Shown piece by piece: positions 41,790 through 49,174 of a DNA stretch of 64,000 nt (position 1 is the stretch's first letter; every line of letters starts with the position of its first letter). Under the pieces are notes generated by a model. The model was not told the DNA's origin, made no database searches, and was given only the letters and a program-made list of their open reading frames with translations. The stretch is taken from positions 248,001 through 312,000 of the forward strand of contig JAEUIC010000018.1 in NCBI GenBank assembly GCA_016795285.1. The letters run 5' to 3'. Origin of the DNA: Planctomycetota bacterium (GTDB taxonomy: Bacteria > Planctomycetota > B15-G4 > SIAN01). The translations under genes were made by a program, and so were the position numbers.

Positions 41790-41822
41790 CCGCCCGGGAG
41801 AGGGGTTGGCTCTCCCGGGCGG
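41790..41822 (-). terminator. Hairpin after secretin 2 gene
   Basis: Perfect 13-bp stem (41790-41802 with 41810-41822) with a 7-nt loop. It ends the pilMN-to-secretin 2 transcript just before the large TPR gene. No U-tract. Confidence 0.6.
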
Positions 41823-41944
41823 CCGGCATCGATTGCCACTTCCAGCCTTGGACCGGAGAAGGGCCCACGCTCGTCAGAACGCGGGTGGGGGAGGGCGGTT
41901 CGCGCCTCCGGGCCCCGGACCCGTCACGATCGACCGCGACGAGC

Positions 41945-44551
41945 TCAGTTGCGCGAGATCGACGGCTCGTATTCCTCCGGGATGATGATCTTCGCCCGCA
42001 CCAGGATCATCACCTTCGTCTTGCTGGTCTCGGTGCCCTTGCGGCTGGCGAAGAACGAGACGAGCGGGATGTCCTTCAGGAACGGGATCCCCGAGTCGAG
42101 TCGCTTGTCGACCAGCGACTTCATGCCGCCGAGCATCAGGGTCGCGCCGTCGGGGATGGTGACGGTCGTGCGCAGCCGCTGGATCTTGAGGATCGGCAGC
42201 TGGAGCTCGACCTCGTTGCCGACGGCGAGCGAGGTGCGGAAGGTCGCGATCGGCTCGACGAGATCGAGGAGCGTCGGGCGCACTTCCATGGTCACGAAGC
42301 GCTTGTCGGACGAGACCACCGGGCGGACGTCGAGCGTCGGGCCGTCGCGCAGCACCTTGACGATCGGGTCGGCGATGACGGCGCCCTGGGCGATCTCCGC
42401 CTCGAAGTCCTGCACGTAGCTGATGTGGTTCAGCACGTTGATGTGCGCGCGCTGGCCGTTGAAGACGGTCAGGTTCGGCGCGTGCACCACTTCGGACTGC
42501 GTGGTCTTGGTGACCGCGCGCAGGATCGCCTCGGCGATCGTGTCGTCGAAGAAGGTGAACTCGACCGACGCACCGCCGGAGGCGCGGAAGTTCTCGTCGC
42601 CGAGCGAGAGGTCGTAGAGGTTCTCGAGGCGGCCGCGCGCATTGAAGTCGCCGCCGTTCTCGGTGAAGAAGGCGCCGGCGTCATTGCCGGTGCCGATGCC
42701 GCTCGGCGCGCCCGGCGAGCCGACGCCGCCCGAGCCCGGGGTGCCGAAGTCGTCGAGGACGACGTTCGGGACCGAGGCGGCGGTCGAGGTGCCGTTCTGG
42801 CCGTTCAGGCCGCGGAAGTCGACGCCGATGTCCTCGAGGAAGCGGTCCTCGAGCGACAGGAAGCGCGTCTGGATGTTGACCATCGTGCGAGCGTTCGCAC
42901 GCAGGTCGGAGAGCAGCTGGTCGATCTTCGCGTGGACGTCGGCCGTCTGGCGGACGACGAGCGCGCCCGACTGCTGCAGGTTGATCGTGACGTTGGTGTT
43001 GCCCTCCCACGTCGACGGATCGATGTTGTTCGTGATGAGGTCGCGCAGCGCGTCGCCCTCGATGACGAACGGGGTCGGCTCCGGCGGCTCCGGCGGCTCT
43101 TCGTCGACGGCGCCGGAGGGCGAGAGGTTGAAGTCGGTCGACGGGAACGAGGCGACCTTGTTGATCAGGTCGCGCACGTCGTAGATCTCGATGTACTCGC
43201 CGCCCTTCGCCGTCTCGAGCGTGATGATGGTGACGACGCCGTCACGCACCACGTAGTTCACGCCGTAGACGGTCGAGATCAGCTCGAGCGCGCCCTTGCC
43301 GGTGATCGAGGCGACCTTGAGCAGCGCCCCGGTGTCGGTGCCGGCGTCGAGGACCGGCTGATCGATGATGAAGTTGATCCCGGTGCTGACATGCAGCCAC
43401 TCGATCGCGTCGGGGAGCTTCGTGTCGTCGAAGTTGAGCTCGACGCGCGTGTTGTTGAGGACGTCCCAGATCCGCTGGTCCTCGGGCTTCAGCTGCTCGC
43501 CCTGCAGGCGGAAGTGGATCGGCCCCTGGCCGACGATCTTCTCCCACTCCGACTTGACCGGGAACGAGATGTCCTCGGTCACCGGCGTGTTCATCAGCTC
43601 GATCTGGTCGAAGATCTCGCGCCAGTGGTCCTTGTAGGCCGTGCGGTACTGGTCCTGCTCGGCGGCGTGCCACGCCTGCTGCGCGGTGAGCTTCAGTTCG
43701 CTCGCCTCGACATGGTTCGGCTGCAGGTCGAGCACCTGGTCGCAGAAGGAGGCGGCCTCCTTGTAGCGCTCGGCATAGAACGCGTCGTTCGCCTGGCGCA
43801 GGAAGCGGTTGACGAGGTTCTGCGCGCGCTCGCGCTCCTCCGCCTCGCGCGCCGACTTCTCGGCCAGCGCGCGCTGCTCGCGCTCCGCGGCGATGTCGCG
43901 CTCCTGGGTCGCGCGCGCCGCCGTCAACTCGGCGATCCGCTCACGCAGCGACGCCTCGGTCACGCCCATGTCGGTCGTGCCGCCGAGGTAGGGGTTCCAG
44001 CGCAGGATCAGCTCGGCGTCCTGCAGCGCGCGGATGGCCGCTTCGTAGTCGCCCTGGCCGCGCCGCTTCTCCGACTCGACGAGCTTGTTCTCGACTTCGA
44101 GCCGCGCCTGCTGGCGGCGGACGCGGTCCTGATCGGCGGCCGCGCGCGCGACGTCGCCGACCGTGCTGGCCCGCTTGCCGAGCTGCACGCTCACCGAATC
44201 GAGCAGGTTGCGGATCTCGGTGTTGCCCGGATCCATCTCGTAGGCGTCGAGCAGCGCCGCATGCGCCGCTTCGGCGTCCCCGCGGCCGAGCGCCGCCTTC
44301 GCGTTGTCGAGGTAGCCTTGGACGAGCGTCGCGACCTTCTGGGCGCGCAACGAACCCGCGTCCTGCGCGGACGGCGCCGACGCGGCGTTCGTTCCGGCAG
44401 GCGTCGTGCCAGCCGGAGCGGCCGCGACCGAACCGTCGGCCGGTGTTCCGGTCGCCGGAGCGGCACCGTCGTCCGCGCTCGAGGAGCAGCCGCCGATCAC
44501 GGACAGCGAAGCCGCCGTCAGCGCGCCGAGGAGAGGGGGGCTCGTTCGCAT
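41945..44551 (-). CDS. Secretin lipoprotein 2 with N-terminal TPR-like region
   Basis: Outer-membrane secretin paralogue of 868 residues. Lipoprotein signal with lipobox IGGC (Cys22). A helical, charged region of TPR/coiled-coil type follows (residues about 60-320), containing LLDAYEMDPGNTEIRNLLDS and FCDQVLDLQPNHVEASELK. N domains come next (DIYDVRDLINKVASF is the GspD N-type start). The secretin core has TVFNGQRAHINVLNH, YVQDFEAEIAQGAVIADP, LDVRPVVSSDKRFVTMEVRP and TLMLGGMKS. It is similar in size and order to secretin 1 at 30308-32917. It lies right after the FN3-like, PilO-like and PilMN genes, which makes it the natural pore for that inner-membrane complex. Confidence 0.92.
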   Translation of the reverse strand: MRTSPPLLGALTAASLSVIGGCSSSADDGAAPATGTPADGSVAAAPAGTTPAGTNAASAPSAQDAGSLRAQKVATLVQGYLDNAKAALGRGDAEAAHAALLDAYEMDPGNTEIRNLLDSVSVQLGKRASTVGDVARAAADQDRVRRQQARLEVENKLVESEKRRGQGDYEAAIRALQDAELILRWNPYLGGTTDMGVTEASLRERIAELTAARATQERDIAAEREQRALAEKSAREAEERERAQNLVNRFLRQANDAFYAERYKEAASFCDQVLDLQPNHVEASELKLTAQQAWHAAEQDQYRTAYKDHWREIFDQIELMNTPVTEDISFPVKSEWEKIVGQGPIHFRLQGEQLKPEDQRIWDVLNNTRVELNFDDTKLPDAIEWLHVSTGINFIIDQPVLDAGTDTGALLKVASITGKGALELISTVYGVNYVVRDGVVTIITLETAKGGEYIEIYDVRDLINKVASFPSTDFNLSPSGAVDEEPPEPPEPTPFVIEGDALRDLITNNIDPSTWEGNTNVTINLQQSGALVVRQTADVHAKIDQLLSDLRANARTMVNIQTRFLSLEDRFLEDIGVDFRGLNGQNGTSTAASVPNVVLDDFGTPGSGGVGSPGAPSGIGTGNDAGAFFTENGGDFNARGRLENLYDLSLGDENFRASGGASVEFTFFDDTIAEAILRAVTKTTQSEVVHAPNLTVFNGQRAHINVLNHISYVQDFEAEIAQGAVIADPIVKVLRDGPTLDVRPVVSSDKRFVTMEVRPTLLDLVEPIATFRTSLAVGNEVELQLPILKIQRLRTTVTIPDGATLMLGGMKSLVDKRLDSGIPFLKDIPLVSFFASRKGTETSKTKVMILVRAKIIIPEEYEPSISRN

Positions 44552-44606
44552 CTTCTGGATCTCCAGGTTCCTCGCACCGAGGAACGGCCGAATCCCTATA
44601 GGTCTA

Positions 44607-45704
44607 TCAGTTCGAGGCAGCCGATGTGAAGGTCCGGGTTGCGCCCGAACGATCGCGGCAGGTCACTTCGAGAGCGCGAGTCGGCACCGTCGCCGACTCG
44701 GAGCGGAACGTCGGGAGGCCGCTCGCCGGGTCGAGCTTGCGGCGGCCATCGGGCAGGAACTCCGGTCGCTCGCGCACTTCGACGCGCGACCCTTCGACCC
44801 AGCGCGACGACGTCAGCGTGAGGCCGGTGGCGAGCCGCGCCGCGAGTTCCGCCGGCAGATCGTCCGCGGCGGGCGGGACGATGGGGGCGCCCGCGGCGAC
44901 CGCGAAGACGCGCTGGTGGAGACGGCCGTCGAGCGTGGCCTCGAGCGCGCAGCGGACCTCGTCCGCCTCGCCAGCGAGGACCCGCAGGGTGAACCTCTCG
45001 GAGATGTCGGCCGTGATCACCGCGGAGCGCTTGCTTTCGATGAGGGTCGGCAGGTCGCCGATCGTGCCTTCGAGCACCGTCGCCACACAGTAGAAGAACC
45101 GCTCCTGCCACAAGGGCAGGTCGCGGTCCTGGAATGCAGTCTTCCCGCCTTCGAAGGTCGTGAGCAGCTTCGGCTCATCGCCTTCGCGCCAGCGGTATAC
45201 CCGGAACCCCAGACGCAGTAACGGCTGGCTGCGCAGGCGCTCGCGGACGGCTGCGAGATCGGCGGGTGGACCCCACGCGAGCTCGACTCCCTCGGGCGTC
45301 ACCGTGGCCGTGAGCGCTTCCGGCGGCTTCAGCGCGCGCTCGAACTCCACCTCGCGGTGGCTCTTCTCGGCGAAGAGCTCGATCTGCGCGGCGGAGAAGA
45401 CGAGTTCGCTGCGGAAGCGCAGCCCGACGCGCTCGGGAAGTCGGACGAGGGCCGCCGCATCGCGTTCACCGACCACGGGGGACGGGAGCACGGCGCGGCG
45501 ATCCTCGGCCCCTCCGCGCAGCTGCTCGTCGAGCTCTGCGGCGAGGGCGCCGACCTCCCTGGACGTGGAGTGGCGGATCCAGGAAAGGAGGGCGGGCACC
45601 GTAGCCGCACCCAGAAATGCTGTCAACAGCAGCGGGCCGAGGAAGCGGACGTTCGCGGCACGTTCGCTGGACGTCGCCACGCGATTCTCCGATGCGAGGC
45701 TCAT
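44607..45704 (-). CDS. Membrane-anchored fibronectin-III-like protein
   Basis: A 365-residue protein of unrecognised family. One N-terminal membrane helix (residues about 21-41, FLGPLLLTAFLGAATVPALL) precedes a periplasmic part. Residues about 120-185 look like a fibronectin-III domain: TVTPEGVELAWGPPADLAAV followed by FRVYRWREGDEPKLL. Further strands follow (FYCVATVLEGTIG is a typical FN3 end). The topology (one helix and a beta domain) is that of GspC/PilP-like connectors, which bridge inner-membrane PilNO to the secretin, and its gene lies exactly between them. That function is inferred from position. It overlaps the PilO-like gene by 4 nt (ATGA). Confidence 0.7.
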   Translation of the reverse strand: MSLASENRVATSSERAANVRFLGPLLLTAFLGAATVPALLSWIRHSTSREVGALAAELDEQLRGGAEDRRAVLPSPVVGERDAAALVRLPERVGLRFRSELVFSAAQIELFAEKSHREVEFERALKPPEALTATVTPEGVELAWGPPADLAAVRERLRSQPLLRLGFRVYRWREGDEPKLLTTFEGGKTAFQDRDLPLWQERFFYCVATVLEGTIGDLPTLIESKRSAVITADISERFTLRVLAGEADEVRCALEATLDGRLHQRVFAVAAGAPIVPPAADDLPAELAARLATGLTLTSSRWVEGSRVEVRERPEFLPDGRRKLDPASGLPTFRSESATVPTRALEVTCRDRSGATRTFTSAASN

Positions 45705-46504
45705 CGCGGCGCCTCCTCGCGCGACGACGGGAAGCGGAACGCGACGGCCAGGGCGACGGCGACGGGTGGCGCTGCGAGCTCGGCGTCGCGCTGCGTCCAC
45801 TCCTCGGTCTGCAGCCGGCGCAACCGGTACTGCATCAGCCGTCGCGGCGGCACCGCGTCGCTGGCGGCGAGCAGCGCTTCGCCGAAGGCGACCGCATCCT
45901 CGAGCGAGCCGAGCAGCGCGACCTGCAGTTCGAGTTCGCCCGCGCCGTTGCGCACTGCGGCGACCTGCTCGATCGCCGCGCGCGGGACGAGGCGGCGCGT
46001 CGCGGCGAGGAAGCTCGCCACGATCGCGCGCTCGAGCTGGTCGGAGAACTCGGCCCCCTCGAGTTCGAGGGTGCGAGTCAGCGAGGGGGTCAGCAGGCCG
46101 AGCCGCCCGATGGAACCGCCCGGAAGCGACTTGAGGTCGCTCGGCAGGACCAGCAGCAGCTCTTCGAGCCGCGCTCGCACCGCGTCGTTCCCGGCGGCGC
46201 GCGGGCGGGTCGCACGCGGCTCGAGGTAGTCGGCGGCCGTGCGCGCGCCGGCGAACCAGCGGTCGGTGAGCTCCGCCCGCTCGGCCCGACACGCGGCGGC
46301 GGTGCGGCGCGCCTCCTCGACCTCGCTCGCGCGGGGCGGCGGCGCTCCCAGCGCGCGCGCGCGGCCGATGCCGTCGGTGAAGCCGGCGCGCACCTGATCG
46401 CGCAGGTCGGGCAGCTCGATCAGTTGGCGGCGCCCGGCGCTCCAGAAATCGAAGCCGCACCAACCGAGGATCAGCAGCGCGGCGATGAAGGCGAGCGTCC
46501 TCAT
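45701..46504 (-). CDS. PilO/GspM-like inner-membrane protein
   Basis: A 267-residue bitopic protein. The N-terminal helix LAFIAALLILGWCGFDFW (residues about 4-21) is followed by a helical region (residues about 60-125) and an alpha/beta periplasmic domain. LEGAEFSDQLERAIVASFLAAT, EQVAAVRNGAGELELQVALLG and EDAVAFGEALLAA resemble the ferredoxin-like fold of PilO/GspM. Sequence similarity to named PilO proteins is weak, so the call rests on topology and position. Its start overlaps the PilMN fusion stop, and its stop overlaps the FN3-like gene (both ATGA). Confidence 0.7.
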   Translation of the reverse strand: MRTLAFIAALLILGWCGFDFWSAGRRQLIELPDLRDQVRAGFTDGIGRARALGAPPPRASEVEEARRTAAACRAERAELTDRWFAGARTAADYLEPRATRPRAAGNDAVRARLEELLLVLPSDLKSLPGGSIGRLGLLTPSLTRTLELEGAEFSDQLERAIVASFLAATRRLVPRAAIEQVAAVRNGAGELELQVALLGSLEDAVAFGEALLAASDAVPPRRLMQYRLRRLQTEEWTQRDAELAAPPVAVALAVAFRFPSSREEAPR

Positions 46505-48018
46505 GACGAACTCCCCGCCGGCAGCTCGGTGGTCAGCGTCACGCGCAGCACTCCGTCGGCGTTGCGCTGCTCCGCGACGTCGATCACCTCGATCTTCACC
46601 TTGCTGCGCAAGAAGTCGCGGATCGTGTCGGTCGCGCCGGAGAGCCCCTGATCGACCTCGAAGACGAGGCGCGCGCCGTCGCTGCGCTCGCCTGGCCGCA
46701 GCTCGTACTCGATCAGCCGGAAGAAGACGCTCGGGTCGGAGAGCGCCTCGAGCAGGCGCCCCGGAAAGGCGAGCCGCCGCTTCACCAGCGCCGCTTCGGC
46801 GAGCAGCGCCTCGCTCCCCGCCGTCGCGTCGAGCGCCGACTGGCGCGCGGAGTTCCAATCGGCGTGCGCGCCGAAGTCGGTCTTCTGCCGCAGCTCGGCC
46901 AACGTCGCGCGCAGCTCCGCGCGTTCGCGGCGCGCGAGCGTGCTGGTCGTCAGCAGTCCGAGCGCGAGGAGCAGCAGCGCCACGGTCCAGGCCGGCAGCG
47001 TGCGCGCGACGCCGCGCGCGCGCGACGCCGGGAGCAGCGACCACGGATCGGGTTCGGGGTCGAGCGCCGCCATCGCCAGGCCGATCGCGGTGCCGAGATG
47101 GAGCGGATGGTGGGGCGCGGCGCGCTGCGTCACGCTGATGTTGCGCGGCGCGTGCGGCGTCACGGTCGGTTGCCCGAGCTCGCGCTCGAGGGCGCGGCGC
47201 AGCTCCTCGTGGCGCGCCGCTTCGCCGAGCAGCACGACCCGCTCGAGCGCGGTGCCGTCGTGCGCGCCGTACAGCGCCACGCGAGCGTCGCGCTGCTCGC
47301 GCGCGATCTGGCCGGCGATGCGGGTCGACTCGCGATCGCGTGGCGCGGCGCCGACCGGCAGATCGGCGAGCGTCCCGCAGCCGAACGGCAGCGAACGCCA
47401 GCGCCGGTCGCCATCGCCGTCGAGGAAGAGCAGGTCGGTGCGCGTCCGGTGGCACTCGATCACGAGCCGCCGCCCCTTCTGCGTCCACTCCTCGTCGGCG
47501 TAGCGCGCCAGCGCGAGCGGGCCCGGGATGAGGCCGTCGAGCGGCAGGCCGAACCGGCGCAGGTCGGCGACGAAGCTCGCGACCAGATCGCGGCGTTGCG
47601 CGAAGTAGTCGGACGCCGTCGCGTGGCCCTCGCGTCGCCGCGGCTTGCTGGCGCGCACGATCCACGGCTCGAGGTCGGCGGCGATCGCCTGGTGGAGCTC
47701 GAACTCGAGCAGGCCCGGCGCGCGCGCCGCATCGGTGACCGGCACTTCGACGCGGCCGTGCCGCGCGCCGAACACCGGCAACGCCACGAAGATCGCATCG
47801 CCGAGCGTCGCGCGGCGCGCCTGCAGCAGATCGATCAGCGCGCGCCCGACCGCTTCCGGCAGGTGGGAGGAGAGCTCCTCGGCCCCTTCGCCGGAGCCGC
47901 TGGTCGGCTGCTCGACGACGTCGAGGATCCGGTAGTGCGCTCCGCGCCGCTCCATGCGGACGGCCCGTACTGCGCCACCGGTGAGGTCGACTCCCCAAGC
48001 GGTCGGTCGCATCAGCAC
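46501..48018 (-). CDS. PilM-PilN fusion (GspL-like)
   Basis: A 505-residue protein joining two pilus-assembly parts. Residues about 1-335 have the actin-like PilM/GspL fold, with AWGVDLTGGAVRAVRMERRG (phosphate 1 loop) and HLGTAIGLAMAALDPEPD at its end. A single membrane helix follows (about 342-362, WTVALLLLALGLLTTSTLA). The rest is a periplasmic PilN-like domain beginning with a coiled coil and ending VFEVDQGLSGATDTIRDFLRS then IEVIDVAEQ. PilM and PilN are usually separate genes that bind each other, while GspL is the fused equivalent of type II secretion. The following PilO-like gene, overlapping by 4 nt, supports this. It begins the minus-strand cluster that ends with secretin 2. Confidence 0.8.
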   Translation of the reverse strand: MLMRPTAWGVDLTGGAVRAVRMERRGAHYRILDVVEQPTSGSGEGAEELSSHLPEAVGRALIDLLQARRATLGDAIFVALPVFGARHGRVEVPVTDAARAPGLLEFELHQAIAADLEPWIVRASKPRRREGHATASDYFAQRRDLVASFVADLRRFGLPLDGLIPGPLALARYADEEWTQKGRRLVIECHRTRTDLLFLDGDGDRRWRSLPFGCGTLADLPVGAAPRDRESTRIAGQIAREQRDARVALYGAHDGTALERVVLLGEAARHEELRRALERELGQPTVTPHAPRNISVTQRAAPHHPLHLGTAIGLAMAALDPEPDPWSLLPASRARGVARTLPAWTVALLLLALGLLTTSTLARRERAELRATLAELRQKTDFGAHADWNSARQSALDATAGSEALLAEAALVKRRLAFPGRLLEALSDPSVFFRLIEYELRPGERSDGARLVFEVDQGLSGATDTIRDFLRSKVKIEVIDVAEQRNADGVLRVTLTTELPAGSSS

Positions 48019-48104
48019 GGCAATCCCTCCGCCTCGTCGCGCCCCCGCGCGTCGCCGTTCGTTGCAGCGTTTCTAGCGAAGCGACCGCCGCGGCCCGCAC
48101 TTCG

Positions 48105-49013
48105 TCACGACGTCGCTCCCGTTCCGTCGACGGGTCGCCCGACGGTCCGCGCGACCAGCTTGAGGTCGCTCCACGCGTCGTGCTTCGCGTCGGGGTTGCG
48201 CAGCAGGTAGGCGGGGTGGAAGGTCGGGATCAGGGGCAGCCCGCGCCAGGAGTGGAGGCGGCCGCGGACCGCGCTGATCGCTCGCACCTCGGGGAGGAGG
48301 GCGCGCGTCGAGGGCAATCCGAGCGTGCAGAGGAGGCGCGGCCGGAGCAGTGCGATCTGCCGCTCGAGGTACGGGAGGCAGGCGGCCGCCTCGTCGGGCT
48401 CGGGCGTCCGGTTGCCGGGGGGGCGGCACTTGACGAGGTTCGCGATGTAGACCTCGTCGCGCCGGAAGCGGATCGCCGCGATCATCTTGTCGAGCAGCTG
48501 CCCGGCCTTCCCGACGAAGGGACGGCCCGAGGCGTCCTCGTCTGCCCCTGGCCCTTCGCCAATGAAGAGGATGGGAGGGTCGAGCGCCCCCTCGCCGGGG
48601 ACGGCGTGGGTCCGCGTCTCGCAGAGCTTGCATTTCTGACAGGTGCTGATTTCGCTCGATAGCTCGGTGAGGAGCCGTTCCCGGTCGACGAAGGAGAGAT
48701 CGGTTTCAGATCCTTTCGGCCGCGGCGGCTCCGGAGACGGAGCGACTGAAATACGGAGCGGAGGCGCGGCCGCCGCAGGTGCATGCGATGGTGCTGATTC
48801 AGATCCTAGACGCGCTGCACCTGGAATGGGAGGAACGGGCCGGGTAGCTGGCGACTCGACGCGCGCCGACGGCGGCGCCTCGATCCGCGGACGAGCGGGC
48901 GGCGCCGACCCAACGGCCGGCGTCGGTGGTGCGACCGGGCGGCGCCATCGCCGGACGCCCGCGCGACGATGGACCCGCAGTTCGAACTGGAACCGCTCCC
49001 GCGGCTGCTCCAT
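48105..49013 (-). CDS. Uracil-DNA glycosylase, family 4 (Fe-S)
   Basis: DNA-repair enzyme removing uracil from DNA, with a 4Fe-4S cluster. Family-4 motifs are clear: CQKCKLCETR (cluster cysteines), GEGPGADEDASGRPFVGKAG, NLVKCRPPGNRTP, and TFHPAYLLRNP (active-site His-Pro). An N-terminal extension of about 120 residues is rich in Pro and Ala and is not part of the domain. The start at 49013 is the first good ATG, but a later one is possible since the extension is low-complexity. Total length 302. It is divergently arranged with the TPR membrane gene and does not look part of the secretin cluster. Confidence 0.9.
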   Translation of the reverse strand: MEQPRERFQFELRVHRRAGVRRWRRPVAPPTPAVGSAPPARPRIEAPPSARVESPATRPVPPIPGAARLGSESAPSHAPAAAAPPLRISVAPSPEPPRPKGSETDLSFVDRERLLTELSSEISTCQKCKLCETRTHAVPGEGALDPPILFIGEGPGADEDASGRPFVGKAGQLLDKMIAAIRFRRDEVYIANLVKCRPPGNRTPEPDEAAACLPYLERQIALLRPRLLCTLGLPSTRALLPEVRAISAVRGRLHSWRGLPLIPTFHPAYLLRNPDAKHDAWSDLKLVARTVGRPVDGTGATS

Positions 49014-49092
49014 CGCGTCGCCATCCTCCAGCGGTCGGTGCGCACCGGCCGCGCGATGGTAGCGCGACGCGACCATGCGGCGGGGTCCGTCC

Positions 49093-49098
49093 TATTGT
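49093..49098 (+). promoter_or_regulatory. Possible -10 element before the TPR membrane gene
   Basis: TATTGT (4 of 6 to the -10 consensus) about 76 nt before the GTG start. No convincing -35 element. Confidence 0.35.
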
Positions 49099-49174
49099 GG
49101 GCCGGTTCTGAGAAGCTGCCGTCGTGCCGCGCGTTCGAGGGGGCGCCGCGACGGAGCGACAGACGGAGGGCGTG

